DNA of 40,521 nt from an uncultured Lachnospiraceae bacterium (GCA_910579275.1 CAJTTO010000040.1:1-40521), one strand, 5' to 3'; numbered from the stretch's first letter, positions 1 to 8,600 are shown. Numbers and translations are program-made. Notes: generated by a model not told the origin, from the letters alone.

Positions 1-133
1 TGCCGGGAGCGGCCTGTTATGTCCCCATCGTCAGGGGGCGTGGCAAATATGACGAGAAGTAGAGATATGTAAATTAGGAAGTGATTCTCCGGCTTTTTGT
101 CTGTGATAGCTTTCTATTTCAAGATTAGATACC

Positions 134-163
134 ATGCGCTGGCAGTTTTGTCTGCCAGCGTAT
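134..163. other. Hairpin upstream of the HTH gene
   Basis: A perfect 9-bp stem, CGCTGGCAG (137-145) with CTGCCAGCG (152-160), encloses a 6-nt loop and can be extended by about 3 pairs. It lacks a clean T-run, so it may be a weak terminator of the gene to the left or a regulatory or recombination site near the element end. Confidence 0.5.
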
Positions 164-219
164 TCATGTGATTTTGAAAGCACAATGACAAACTTGACAG
201 ATTGGAGGGAATATGTTAC

Positions 220-450
220 ATGGAAAAACTTATTACACGAAAAGAAGCTGCAAAGATTTTGGGGATCAGTATTGCCACGTTGGACGCCGCCCGCAATAAT
301 GGTCTGATTGCCTATGTTCAGTATGTGCAGAATGGCTGCGTGTATTTTACTGCGGCGGGCCTTCAGGAATATATCGCAAAATGCACACATAGGGCAAAGC
401 CCGCGGACAAGAGCGTGACTTACCGTAGACCACGAAGTACCAGAGCATGA
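220..450 (+). CDS. Excisionase-like helix-turn-helix protein
   Basis: A 76-residue protein starting at ATG 220, chosen because GGAGGG (204-209) lies 10 nt upstream; an in-frame TTG at 202 has no such site. The N-terminal half (ITRKEAAKILGISIATLDAA) is a winged-HTH/MerR-like recognition motif typical of excisionase or helix_turn_helix_17 proteins carried by integrative elements. It sits just upstream of two tyrosine recombinase genes, the usual xis-int arrangement. Such proteins bend DNA at attachment sites to favour excision. The role is inferred from fold and position. The tail is basic and Pro/Arg-rich. Confidence 0.65.
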   Translation: MEKLITRKEAAKILGISIATLDAARNNGLIAYVQYVQNGCVYFTAAGLQEYIAKCTHRAKPADKSVTYRRPRSTRA

Positions 451-534
451 CCCATTCCGTATCCTTGCTGGAATCCTGTATATCTGATAAAACAAAGATA
501 CAGCGCTGGAGATTATTTTTAGGAGGTGACGGAA

Positions 535-1747
535 TTGGCAAAAAGAAAAGTTGTAATTCCAGAATATGGCACTGTCATGAAAAGAGGTGTCCTGTATTAC
601 AGAACCAGGATAAGAGATGCGAATGGAAAGCTCATCGCTCTTTATGCAAGAACGCCTGAAGAACTGTACGATAGAGAAATAGAGGCATTGGAGCAGATTG
701 ACAATGCCACTTTTCATCGGAAATCGCCCACTGTTACTGAATATTGCGAAAAATGGCTGCTGATGCAGTCGGTTTATATTCGTGCCACCACACTGACTGA
801 TTATACATCTAAGGTGCGGCGTCATATCATCAAAGAGCTGGGGCAGAAACGGATGGCAGATGTAACATTGGATGACATTCAGCTGGCACTTGTTCCCGTT
901 TCTAAAAAATCAGCTTCGGTTTACAAGTCGGTGGTGATTCTTTATAAGTCCATTTTCCGGGCAGCGAAAGAGAGCCATGTGATTGACGAAAATCCGACTA
1001 TGTATTTGGATGCAAAGGGCGGGGGGTCCTCAAGCGGAACGGCAGGCTTTGACAGATGAACAAGCAGAACGCCTTTTAGACGCTATCCGGGGTTTACCGC
1101 CTTATGTGTTTGTTATGATCGGCTTGTATGCCGGATTGCGGCGGGAAGAAATTCTTGCGTTACAATGGGATTCTGTATATCTGGATACGGACACCCCATA
1201 TTTGACGGTAAGACGGGCATGGCATACAGAGCATAACAGGCCGGTTATTCTTACCGAGTTAAAGACAAAGGCTGCGGAGAGAAACATTCCCCTCCCCATT
1301 TGTCTGGCAGAGTGCTTAAAGGCAGCAAAGGCAACTTCCACTTCGGACTATGTGGTTGCCAATCGAGATGGTGAACCACTGTCTTATACGCAGTTCAAGC
1401 GGCTTTGGCAGTATATTGTTACCAGAACGGTTAAGGAGCGCTGCTATTACCGGTATGAAGATGGAAAGCGCGTAAAGCATACGGTTACACCGGTCCTTGG
1501 AGAAAAAGCAGCCCATAATGGCAAAGTTGTTTACAGCCTGGATTTTGAAGTGACACCGCACCAGCTGCGTCATACTTATATCACAAATCTGATTCATTCA
1601 TCGGTGGACCCCAAAACGGTCCAATACCTGGCAGGCCATGAGAGCAGCAAAATCACTATGGATATTTACGCCAAGGTCAAATACAACAGGCCAGATCAGC
1701 TTGTAAGAACTATGGGCAGTGCTTTCGCCCAATGGGAAGCTGTATAA
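535..1747 (+). pseudogene. Tyrosine recombinase/integrase, frameshifted
   Basis: Tn916-type integrase split into two frames. The first part (TTG start at 535, AGGAGG at 521-526) carries the N-terminal arm and core-binding domain and stops at 1059. The catalytic domain continues in another frame to 1747 with AGLRREE, TPHQLRHTY and LAGHESSK...MDIY, that is, the Arg, His-x-x-Arg, His and Tyr of the family. The break is at a run of six G (1021-1026). Removing one G gives a continuous protein of about 403 residues colinear with the intact paralogue at 1895-3106. The recombinase would move the host element. Either the gene is dead, the run slips, or the base is a sequencing error. Confidence 0.85.
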
Positions 1748-1765
1748 GATTAAAACTGAAAACAG

Positions 1766-1800
1766 ACAAAAAGCGAGGCAAGGCTGTCTCGCTTTTTGTT
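1766..1800 (+). terminator. Intrinsic terminator after first integrase
   Basis: A 12-bp stem, ACAAAAAGCGAG (1766-1777) with CTCGCTTTTTGT (1788-1799), encloses a 10-nt loop. The U-rich 3' arm runs into TTTT. It lies 19 nt after the integrase stop and separates the two recombinase genes. Confidence 0.85.
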
Positions 1801-1894
1801 TTAGGCTGGCCGTATCTTTGATTAAATTGGGACTTTCTGATAAAAAGAGAGTGTAAGTACATAGGCTGCACATTTCAAGAAAGGAAGGTCCAAG

Positions 1895-3106
1895 ATGGCT
1901 AAAAAGAAAACAACAATACCTCAATACGGAACAGTCATGCGAAAGGGAGTACAGTATTACCGGACACGGATTCTGGATGCTGATGGGAAACAGGTGAGCT
2001 TATACGCAACCACCTGCGAAGAATTGTATGAAAAGCAGGCAGAGGCAAAACGTCAGGTGGAGGAGATAATCTTTCATCGGGAACATCCTACAGTTGCAGA
2101 GTATTGTGAGAAGTGGTTGCTGATGCAGTCTGCCAAGGTGTCCGCTGCCACATTGAAGGGTTATACTTCCAATATGAATAATTACATCATCAAGCCTATG
2201 GGCGATATGTATATGGAGGAAGTAACGGCAGATGACATTCGGCTGGCACTTGTGCCACTGTCAAAAAAATCTGCGGGTTTGTATAATACGGTAAATATGC
2301 TCATTAAGTGCATTTTCTATTCGGCAGAGCGTAGCCAATTACTTCAACATAACCCTTGCGTGGGAATCTCATCAAAGGGCGGAAAGCCGATACAGAAAAA
2401 AGAGGCACTGACAGATCAACAGGTAAAAGTGCTGCTGGATACAGTGAAAGGACTTCCGCCACAACTCTTTGTTATGATCGGTCTGTATTCGGGCCTGCGC
2501 CGGGAAGAAGCACTTGCCTTGCAATGGGATTGTGTTTTTCTGGATGCACCCACACCATATATCTCTGTGCGGCGGGCATGGCGCACAGAACATAACAGGC
2601 CAGTGATTTCCACCACATTGAAAACGAAAGCAGCTCGAAGGGACATACCGATTCCCAAATGTCTGGCGGACTACCTGCGGGAAGTCAAAGAAACCTCTGC
2701 ATCAGAATATGTGATTTCCGACAGCAACGGGGAACCGTTATCCGCATCGCAGTTTCAAAGGGTATGGCAGTATGTGGTGGTCCGCTCTACTCAGGCGCGC
2801 AACTATTATAAATATGTAAATGGGCAGAGCATTAAGTATACTGTCACACCGGCGCTGGGGATGACACAGAAAAACAACCCCAAGATTCAATATACACTGG
2901 ATTTCCATGTGACGCCACATTTGCTGCGCCATACCTATATCACCAACTTGCTGTATTCCGGTGTTGACCCTAAGACGGTTCAGTACCTTGCCGGACATGA
3001 AAATAGCAAAACAACTATGGACATCTATGCAAAGGTGAAGTATAATAAGCCAGAGGAACTTTTTGCGGTGGTGAACGGGGCATTTCATCAGGCATTTTCC
3101 AGTTAA
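1895..3106 (+). CDS. Tyrosine recombinase/integrase, intact
   Basis: A 403-residue site-specific integrase of the Tn916/ICE type. The start at ATG 1895 has AAGGAAGG (1881-1888) upstream. The N-terminal arm-type DNA-binding region (about 1-60) is followed by a SAM-like core-binding domain (about 65-160) and the catalytic domain with SGLRREE (Arg), TPHLLRHTY (His-x-x-Arg) and LAGHENSK...MDIYAKV (His, nucleophile Tyr). These residues are all present, so the enzyme should cut and rejoin attachment sites. It is closely similar along its length to the frameshifted copy just upstream. Its element must extend to the left of the window, because chromosomal-type genes follow on the right. Confidence 0.93.
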   Translation: MAKKKTTIPQYGTVMRKGVQYYRTRILDADGKQVSLYATTCEELYEKQAEAKRQVEEIIFHREHPTVAEYCEKWLLMQSAKVSAATLKGYTSNMNNYIIKPMGDMYMEEVTADDIRLALVPLSKKSAGLYNTVNMLIKCIFYSAERSQLLQHNPCVGISSKGGKPIQKKEALTDQQVKVLLDTVKGLPPQLFVMIGLYSGLRREEALALQWDCVFLDAPTPYISVRRAWRTEHNRPVISTTLKTKAARRDIPIPKCLADYLREVKETSASEYVISDSNGEPLSASQFQRVWQYVVVRSTQARNYYKYVNGQSIKYTVTPALGMTQKNNPKIQYTLDFHVTPHLLRHTYITNLLYSGVDPKTVQYLAGHENSKTTMDIYAKVKYNKPEELFAVVNGAFHQAFSS

Positions 3107-3412
3107 AATGCACCAATTTGTTTGGTTAAGGGATAGGACAACCAGTGGGGAGAAGTTCAAAAAAGCCCGAAAAATCAAGGGAAAACGGCACTAAGAGAAT
3201 TTTAATACGGCTTAAAGGCTGCCCGTCGTGCACCTCAGTTCTCCAAGAGATAATTTAGAAATAAGTCAAACCCTTGAAATGTTAAATGTTTCAAGGGTTT
3301 ATTTTATTAAATATGGCAGAAACAATTAAGCAAACAATTTATTACCATGATTACAATTTCCAATAAAAAGTTATACAGTGTATAAGGAATATTATTTCTA
3401 AAAGAATAACAG
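3107..3412. other. Gene-free stretch at right edge of the mobile element
   Basis: About 300 nt with no credible ORF on either strand. It holds the terminator at 3268-3302 and is AT-rich beyond that. A right attachment site would be expected here, but no repeat of the left 200 nt and no tRNA end was seen. Confidence 0.4.
3268..3302 (+). terminator. Intrinsic terminator
   Basis: A 12-bp stem, AAACCCTTGAAA (3268-3279) with TTTCAAGGGTTT (3289-3300), and a 9-nt loop, followed by a T-rich stretch. It insulates the integrase from the downstream promoter. Confidence 0.8.
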
Positions 3413-3441
3413 TTGACTTTTGCACTTCAACGTGCTAAAAT
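3413..3441 (+). promoter_or_regulatory. Sigma-A promoter of aldolase-like gene
   Basis: TTGACT (3413-3418), a 17-nt spacer and TAAAAT (3436-3441), with TGC directly before the -10 giving an extended -10. It lies about 70 nt upstream of the start codon. Confidence 0.8.
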
Positions 3442-3513
3442 GTTGAATAATCCGAAAAGAGGTTCTTTACTTGTAGAATAGTTTATAGGAAAAAGATATA
3501 GGAGAACGGGAAA

Positions 3514-4488
3514 ATGAAGGAAATTGTTAGTTTGATGGATTATCGTTCAAGCATCAAGGTTGTTGATGCCACACTTAGAGATGGCGGTCTGGTAAATGAC
3601 TTTTATTTTACGGACGCGTTTGTCAGGGCGCTGTATGAGACAAACGTTAAAGCCGGCGTTGATTATATGGAAATGGGCTATAAGGCATCAAGGGAAATGT
3701 TTGATGAAAGTAAGTTTGGCAAGTGGAAATTCTGCCATGATGATGATATCAGGGATATTGTCGGGGACAATGACACAAGCCTGAAAATAGCAGTGATGGC
3801 TGACGTCGGAAGGTGTGATTACAGGAAGGACATTCTGGATCGCGCGGACAGCCCGATTGATCTGATCCGTGTGGCAACTTACCTGAATACGATACCGGCG
3901 GCCGTAAATATGATTGAGGATGCAAAGAAAAAAGGGTATGAGGTATGCTGCAATATAATGGCGATATCCAACGGACAGGAAAGTGATTTGAAGGTTGCGC
4001 TCGACATCCTTGGAAAGACATCTGTAGATGTATTCTATATCGTTGACAGTTTCGGATCATTGTATCCGGAGCAGATTGCGCGTATCGCGGACACCTATAT
4101 GGAGTTTGCTGCAAAATACGGCAAGCAGCTTGGGATTCATGCACATAACAACCAGCAGCTTGCGTTTGCAAATACGATTGAGGCAGTCGGGGACGGCGTG
4201 GACTGGCTGGATGCCACATATTCCGGCATGGGCAGAGGTGCAGGAAACTGCGCGATGGAGCTGTTGCTTGGTTTTCTGCACAATCCGAAGTATAATAATT
4301 ACTATGCAATCCAGTTTATAGAGAGGTACATGAATAAGCTGAAAGAGGACGGAGTGGTTTGGGGATTTGATCTCCAGTACATGATGACAGGGCTTCTGAA
4401 CCAGCACCCGCGGACAGCAATCCAGTTTACGAAAGAAAAGCGGACGGATTATTCAGAATTTTATAAAGAAGTAGTTGCCCAGGACTAA
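3514..4488 (+). CDS. DRE-TIM metallolyase (HMGL/4-hydroxy-2-oxovalerate aldolase-like)
   Basis: A 324-residue TIM-barrel protein. Near the N-terminus VVDATLRDGGLVNDF matches the D-x-T-L-R-D-G signature of the DRE-TIM metallolyases, whose Arg and Asp contact substrate and metal. HAHNN (about 209-213) matches the HxH metal-binding motif, and GMGRGAGN (about 238-245) the glycine-rich loop. The family makes or breaks carbon bonds next to a 2-oxo acid (HMG-CoA lyase, isopropylmalate synthase, hydroxy-oxovalerate aldolase). This short form lacks a DmpG communication domain and has no adjacent DmpF, so its substrate is unknown. GGAGAA at 3501-3506 precedes the ATG. It has its own strong promoter and ends at a palindromic repeat that overlaps the stop codon. 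Confidence 0.75.
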   Translation: MKEIVSLMDYRSSIKVVDATLRDGGLVNDFYFTDAFVRALYETNVKAGVDYMEMGYKASREMFDESKFGKWKFCHDDDIRDIVGDNDTSLKIAVMADVGRCDYRKDILDRADSPIDLIRVATYLNTIPAAVNMIEDAKKKGYEVCCNIMAISNGQESDLKVALDILGKTSVDVFYIVDSFGSLYPEQIARIADTYMEFAAKYGKQLGIHAHNNQQLAFANTIEAVGDGVDWLDATYSGMGRGAGNCAMELLLGFLHNPKYNNYYAIQFIERYMNKLKEDGVVWGFDLQYMMTGLLNQHPRTAIQFTKEKRTDYSEFYKEVVAQD

Positions 4489-4644
4489 GGAACTGTTAAT
4501 AAATTACTCATGACAATGACTTGCCTAAATGCTCATCTGCGGCATCAGAAAATCTTGACATAGCCCACTATGGCTGCGATTTTCTTCTTTGCAGATGAAC
4601 ATTTATGCGGCGTCCTTGCCACAAGTAATTTCTGAACAGTTCCT
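4488..4644. repeat. Long imperfect palindrome (MITE-like, type E)
   Basis: The outer arms AGGAACTGTT (4488-4497) and AACAGTTCCT (4635-4644) continue inward as AATAAATTACT and AGTAATTTCTG. Further inside, TAAATGCTCATCTGC pairs with GCAGATGAACATTTA, and GAAAATC with GATTTTC. The whole 157 bp can fold into one long hairpin. It begins at the last base of the aldolase-like stop codon and is flanked by TAA on both sides. Confidence 0.8.
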
Positions 4645-4660
4645 AACAAGGGCAAAACTG

Positions 4661-4703
4661 GTACGAAGACCACAGGAATCTGAGGTGTTCGTACTTGTTT
4701 TTT
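4661..4703 (+). terminator. Terminator or attenuator upstream of the SDR gene
   Basis: GTACGAAGACC (4661-4671) pairs with GGTGTTCGTAC (4684-4694) with one G-G mismatch and is followed by TTGTTTTTT. It stands only 50 nt before the SDR start. No clear promoter lies in that gap, so it may act as an attenuator rather than a true operon end. Confidence 0.7.
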
Positions 4704-4752
4704 CAGGATGCCATTCGCCATGAATGAAATTTATAAAGGAGCGGATACTAAA

Positions 4753-5484
4753 ATGTCAGATGAAAACAGGAAGAAGGCGCTTGTCACAGGTGCATCGAGG
4801 GGAATCGGGAAAAGCATTGCGCAGATGCTTGCCGCGGAGGGGTATGATTTATACCTTACCTGCCACAAGAATATAGAGATGCTGGGTGAATTTGCGTCAG
4901 GGCTTGAGGCGCTTTACGGAATAAATTGTAATTGCTATGGTTTTTCGATTTGCAATGAAGAGATGGTTGCCAAAATGTTTCGTGATATACCGTATCTTGA
5001 CCTCCTTGTAAATAATGCAGGGATTTCTTACGTCGGGCTGTTGACGGATATGTCATTTGAGGAGTGGCGCCAAGTGATTGACACAAATTTAAATGCCTGT
5101 TTTCTGACATGCAGGTATGCAGTGCCGTGCATGGTGCACAGGCGCTGCGGGAGAATCATAAATATTTCTTCGGTGTGGGGAACTGTCGGAGCATCGATGG
5201 AAGTCGCATATTCTGCATCAAAGGGGGGACTGAATGCGTTTACCCGCGCGCTTGCCAAGGAGCTTGCGCCGAGTAATATACAAGTGAATGCAATAGCATG
5301 CGGGGTAATTGACACGGACATGAATCACTGCTTTGAGAGAGAGGATATGGAAAATATGATACAGGAAATACCGGCTGACCGCATAGGACGTTCGGACGAG
5401 GTGGCAGAGCTGGTAAAGTATCTGAGTGTGGCAAACACATATTTAACAGGACAAATAATAACATTGGATGGAGGTTGGACATGA
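4753..5484 (+). CDS. SDR oxidoreductase, YmfI-like (possible EF-P 5-aminopentanone reductase)
   Basis: A 243-residue classical short-chain dehydrogenase. The start at ATG 4753 follows AAAGGAG about 11 nt upstream; an upstream in-frame ATG lacks a site. Visible features are the Rossmann motif TGASRGIG, NNAG, the catalytic Ser in ISSVWG and YSASK, and a C-terminal TGQIITLDGGW. The segment SSVWGTVGASMEVAYSASKG resembles the YmfI subgroup, which in Bacillus reduces the 5-aminopentanone group on elongation factor P, more than it resembles FabG. The FabG fatty-acid role is the alternative; no other fab gene is nearby. Its stop overlaps the trxB start (ATGA). Confidence 0.8.
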   Translation: MSDENRKKALVTGASRGIGKSIAQMLAAEGYDLYLTCHKNIEMLGEFASGLEALYGINCNCYGFSICNEEMVAKMFRDIPYLDLLVNNAGISYVGLLTDMSFEEWRQVIDTNLNACFLTCRYAVPCMVHRRCGRIINISSVWGTVGASMEVAYSASKGGLNAFTRALAKELAPSNIQVNAIACGVIDTDMNHCFEREDMENMIQEIPADRIGRSDEVAELVKYLSVANTYLTGQIITLDGGWT

Positions 5485-6410
5485 TGGAACAAAACAGATA
5501 TGACGTATTAATTATAGGTTCAGGACCGGCGGGGCTAGGCGCTGCCATCTATGCCGTGCGTGCAGGCCTGAAAACGGCAGTGATTGACAGGAGTCCTATC
5601 AGCGGCGGACAGGTTCTTATAACATATGAGGTTGACAACTATCTGGGCTTACCCGGACTTAGCGGCAGTGAACTGTCTGAAAAGTTCAGGATGCATGCAG
5701 ATAATCTGGGTGTAGCGTTTATCACCGCGGATGTGCAGGGAGTGGAGCATGCATCCGGATTAAAAGTAGTCCATACAGCGGAAGGGGATTTTTCGGCAAA
5801 GGCTGTCATTCTTGCGACAGGGGCATCGCATTCGAAACTTGGCGTGCTAGGAGAAGAAAAACTTTTGGGTGCGGGGGTGTCGTATTGCGCCACATGCGAT
5901 GGCGCGTTTTTCAGGAATCGGACAGTCGCGGTTGTGGGCGGCGGAGACGTTGCCGTGGAGGATGCAGTGTTCCTCGCCGGCATTTGTAAAAAGGTATATC
6001 TCATCCACCGGAGAGATAAACTTAGGGCAGCAGACAGCCTTCAGAAAAAACTTCTGTCGCTCGATAATGTTGAGGTGCTCTGGAACAGTGTGGTAAAGGA
6101 AATTACGGGAGAGGATGTTGTGGAGGGCGTCAGTGTCTATAACAATGTAAGCGATGTACAAAGCAGCCTTGCGGTCAATGGTGTATTTATCGCCGTCGGA
6201 ATTGAACCGAATACGGAATTGTTTCGGGGGATGGTTGAAATGGATGAAAAGGGATACATTCTTGCTGATGAAACATGCGTGACCTCCAAGGAAGGTATTT
6301 TTGCCGTCGGGGATATCCGGAAAAAACCAATGCGGCAAATCATTACGGCAGTAGCAGATGGTGCAAATGCGGTTTATTCCGTGCAAAATTATTTTGTGGA
6401 ACAGGCATAG
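5481..6410 (+). CDS. trxB: Thioredoxin-disulfide reductase
   Basis: A 309-residue flavoprotein that passes electrons from NADPH through FAD and a redox disulfide to thioredoxin in the cytoplasm. Visible features are the FAD-binding GSGPAGLGAAIYA, the active-site CATC in YCATCDGAFF, the NADPH-binding GGGDVAVEDA and the C-terminal FAD contact VGDIR. Length matches the low-molecular-weight family. GGAGG (5470-5474) sits 6 nt before ATG 5481, and this ATG overlaps the SDR stop in an ATGA junction, so the two genes are translationally coupled. No terminator is evident downstream, only AT-rich DNA. Confidence 0.93.
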   Translation: MMEQNRYDVLIIGSGPAGLGAAIYAVRAGLKTAVIDRSPISGGQVLITYEVDNYLGLPGLSGSELSEKFRMHADNLGVAFITADVQGVEHASGLKVVHTAEGDFSAKAVILATGASHSKLGVLGEEKLLGAGVSYCATCDGAFFRNRTVAVVGGGDVAVEDAVFLAGICKKVYLIHRRDKLRAADSLQKKLLSLDNVEVLWNSVVKEITGEDVVEGVSVYNNVSDVQSSLAVNGVFIAVGIEPNTELFRGMVEMDEKGYILADETCVTSKEGIFAVGDIRKKPMRQIITAVADGANAVYSVQNYFVEQA

Positions 6411-6761
6411 GAAAAAGATATTCAAAAAAATAAAAAAATATTTAAAATATTATAAATTTAATAAATGTTGAAAAATGACACAAAAATAGTAGAAAACGAC
6501 AAAAAAGGTCGGATATACAGAGTGATTTTGTATATTTTATAAGGATATAGGGGGGTGTAGGTCGTACACTGGGCAATTATGATGCATTTGTGTGCAAAAA
6601 GACGACTTGACATTTACTGCAAAATGTGATAATTTATTTCATGGGTGTAACAAATTCGTAATAATTAACGATAAATTGAAACATTACAGGTAACTTTCAG
6701 TAATAGATTGGTTACCGTTACAGGAAGAAATGATATGTACCACATTTTGGAGGATTAGAAT
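6411..6761 (+). promoter_or_regulatory. AT-rich intergenic region and promoter of the NlpC/P60 gene
   Basis: A gene-free stretch of about 350 nt. TTGACA (6607-6612), a 17-nt spacer and TAATTT (6630-6635) with TGA before the -10 form a good extended -10 promoter. The resulting leader of about 120 nt contains GGTAAC/GTTACC arms between about 6690 and 6715. I saw no recognisable c-di-AMP (ydaO) riboswitch, which often precedes such hydrolases. Confidence 0.7.
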
Positions 6762-8393
6762 ATGAACAAGTACGGCATGAAGGTTGCGGCGTGTGCCATT
6801 GCTGGGTCACTTTCGTTATCTGGATATCAAACGACACTTGAGTCAAAGATTCATAATGCATCAGATGTACCTGCGGCAGGAGTCGCAGTTGTGCTGGATG
6901 AGAGCAGTACCATACAGGATCTTCAGGTGGAGGTCGTTCAGAATATAGCTTATCTTGAAAGCGCATCGGGGTTACAGCCCAATATTGTACTGGCATCTGA
7001 GAAAGTAGCGTTGGCGGAAACACCGACGAATGTCATGAAAGTAAACGCCTTGACTGCAAATGTATCAACTGAGATTGTGCAGGAAATCAGCGAGACGTTC
7101 GAGGAAAGTGAGTCTGAAGCTTCTACAGTAAATATAGAAGAAGGTACACAGACTGATGTGGAGCATTCCGAGGAGGAGTCTGCACAGCAGGTCACAACAG
7201 AGCAGGAAACAGAAAAGCAGACAGAACTTTCGACAGAAGAAGCAAATAGTACAGAGGAGACAGGCAGTGCCGAGGAGACATCGGAGACAGAGGAATCCAC
7301 AGAGTTGGGTACGGATGATGATTTCCAGACGAGTGCCGGCTTTTCAGCGACAGATACATATGAGGATGTAGAGACAGAAGAGGAAACCGAGGACGAGACG
7401 GAAACAGAGACACAGGAAGATGCACAGGATTTTTCGGGGCTTGTCATTGCAAGGGTAACCAACTATGTCAATGTAAGAAGTCTTCCGAGCGAGGACAGCG
7501 AAATTGTCGGAAAACTCTATGATAAGTCTGTTGGTGAATTTATCGAGGAGAAAGACGGCTGGTACAAAATTGTATCAGGAAACTGTACCGGATATGTAAA
7601 AGGCGAATACTGCGTAGTAGGCGAGGAGGCAGAGGCGCTTGCGAAGGAAGTAGGGACTACATATGCTATTGTCAATACCACGACGCTTAAGGTTCGTCAG
7701 GAAGCAAGCACGGAATCGCCAGTGCTTGGACTTGTACCAATTGAGGAGGAACTGGTTGTAGTCGAGGAACTTGACGGATGGGTTAAGATAGCCATCGAGG
7801 AAGGTGACGGCTACGTTTCCAGAGACTATGTAAATCTTAGGACTGATTTTGTACATGCAGAGTCAAAAGAGGAAGAGGAAGCAAGACTTGCTAAGGAGGC
7901 TAAGGCACGTGAGGAAGCCAGAGCGGCAGCAAGGGCAACGGAGACTGCAAGGGCACAAAATCAGGCGGAACTTCAGGCACAGAAATCAGAAGCGAATCAG
8001 GCAACAATCAACACTGCTAGAAGTACAGCTGCTTCTTCAGAGGGAAGTGAAATCGGTAAATCTGTAATTAATTATGCGACACAGTTTGTTGGAAATCCAT
8101 ATGTTTATGGCGGATCAAGCCTTACAAACGGTACAGACTGCTCCGGATTTGTCATGAGCGTGTACGCTAACTTCGGTGTAAGCCTGCCGCATTCATCTTC
8201 TGCATTGAGAAGTCAGGGCTATGAAGTGGGCGGACTTGAGAATGCACAGCCGGGTGATATTGTATGCTATTCCGGTCATGTTGGACTGTATGTCGGAAAT
8301 GGTCAGATTGTACATGCAAGCACATCCAAGACAGGTATTATTGTTTCTAACGCATCATACCGTAAGATTTTAGCGGTAAGAAGAATTTTCTAA
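6762..8393 (+). CDS. Secreted SH3-domain NlpC/P60 peptidoglycan endopeptidase
   Basis: A 543-residue exported cell-wall hydrolase. A signal peptide (about 1-22) is followed by a region of unknown fold. Then comes a long Glu/Thr/Ser-rich acidic linker (about 110-222), two bacterial SH3 repeats (about 227-285, NYVNVRSLPS, and about 298-360, TTLKVRQEAS), an Ala/Glu/Arg coiled-coil-like spacer (about 366-420) and a C-terminal NlpC/P60 domain. Catalytic residues are Cys460 in TDCSGF and the His residues in SGHVGLYVG and IVHAST. The enzyme should cut gamma-D-Glu-diamino-acid bonds in stem peptides. GGAGG (6749-6753) precedes the ATG. It is a single-gene unit with its own promoter and terminator. 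Confidence 0.92.
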   Translation: MNKYGMKVAACAIAGSLSLSGYQTTLESKIHNASDVPAAGVAVVLDESSTIQDLQVEVVQNIAYLESASGLQPNIVLASEKVALAETPTNVMKVNALTANVSTEIVQEISETFEESESEASTVNIEEGTQTDVEHSEEESAQQVTTEQETEKQTELSTEEANSTEETGSAEETSETEESTELGTDDDFQTSAGFSATDTYEDVETEEETEDETETETQEDAQDFSGLVIARVTNYVNVRSLPSEDSEIVGKLYDKSVGEFIEEKDGWYKIVSGNCTGYVKGEYCVVGEEAEALAKEVGTTYAIVNTTTLKVRQEASTESPVLGLVPIEEELVVVEELDGWVKIAIEEGDGYVSRDYVNLRTDFVHAESKEEEEARLAKEAKAREEARAAARATETARAQNQAELQAQKSEANQATINTARSTAASSEGSEIGKSVINYATQFVGNPYVYGGSSLTNGTDCSGFVMSVYANFGVSLPHSSSALRSQGYEVGGLENAQPGDIVCYSGHVGLYVGNGQIVHASTSKTGIIVSNASYRKILAVRRIF

Positions 8394-8403
8394 GCGATAC
8401 AAG

Positions 8404-8435
8404 GCGGATAACGGATTTGGTTATCCGTCTTTTTT
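8404..8435 (+). terminator. Intrinsic terminator of the NlpC/P60 gene
   Basis: CGGATAAC (8405-8412) pairs with GTTATCCG (8420-8427) around a 7-nt loop and is followed by TCTTTTTT. Confidence 0.9.
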
Positions 8436-8504
8436 GATGGTGCAGGGGGGCACAGGGGAAGAAATTCTTTGCTGTCTGAGCGGGCATAAGATGGTAATGT
8501 TATG

Positions 8505-8526
8505 TACTTTTTTCCGGAAAAAAGTA
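8505..8526. repeat. 22-bp perfect palindrome
   Basis: TACTTTTTTCC (8505-8515) is followed without a gap by its exact reverse complement. With A/T-runs in both arms it could be a bidirectional termination signal, a cruciform or a protein-binding dyad. Confidence 0.6.
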
Positions 8527-8600
8527 TGTAGGAAAAAGTGCACAAAAAAAAGCAGGTACAAGATTGTGACACAACAGTCATTTTTTTATACGTTCACATT

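Noticed and set aside
1..72. Open frame at the left edge ending in TAA at 72, possibly the tail of a mobilisation gene
   Set aside because: Only 23 codons are visible, with no recognisable motif; an open stretch of this length is common by chance.
31..825. 264-codon reverse-strand ORF across the HTH and integrase region
   Set aside because: It is antisense to two recognisable genes, has no family motif and no ribosome binding site.
3107..3412. tRNA gene or right attachment site beside the integrase
   Set aside because: No cloverleaf, CCA end or repeat of left-end sequence could be found.
6411..6761. c-di-AMP (ydaO) riboswitch upstream of the NlpC/P60 gene
   Set aside because: The expected conserved GC-rich core and pseudosymmetric arms were not seen; the leader is mostly A/T.
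6950..7462. 170-codon reverse ORF rich in Ser/Val opposite the NlpC/P60 gene
   Set aside because: It is the antisense shadow of the Glu/Thr/Ser-rich linker; its composition is fully explained by that.
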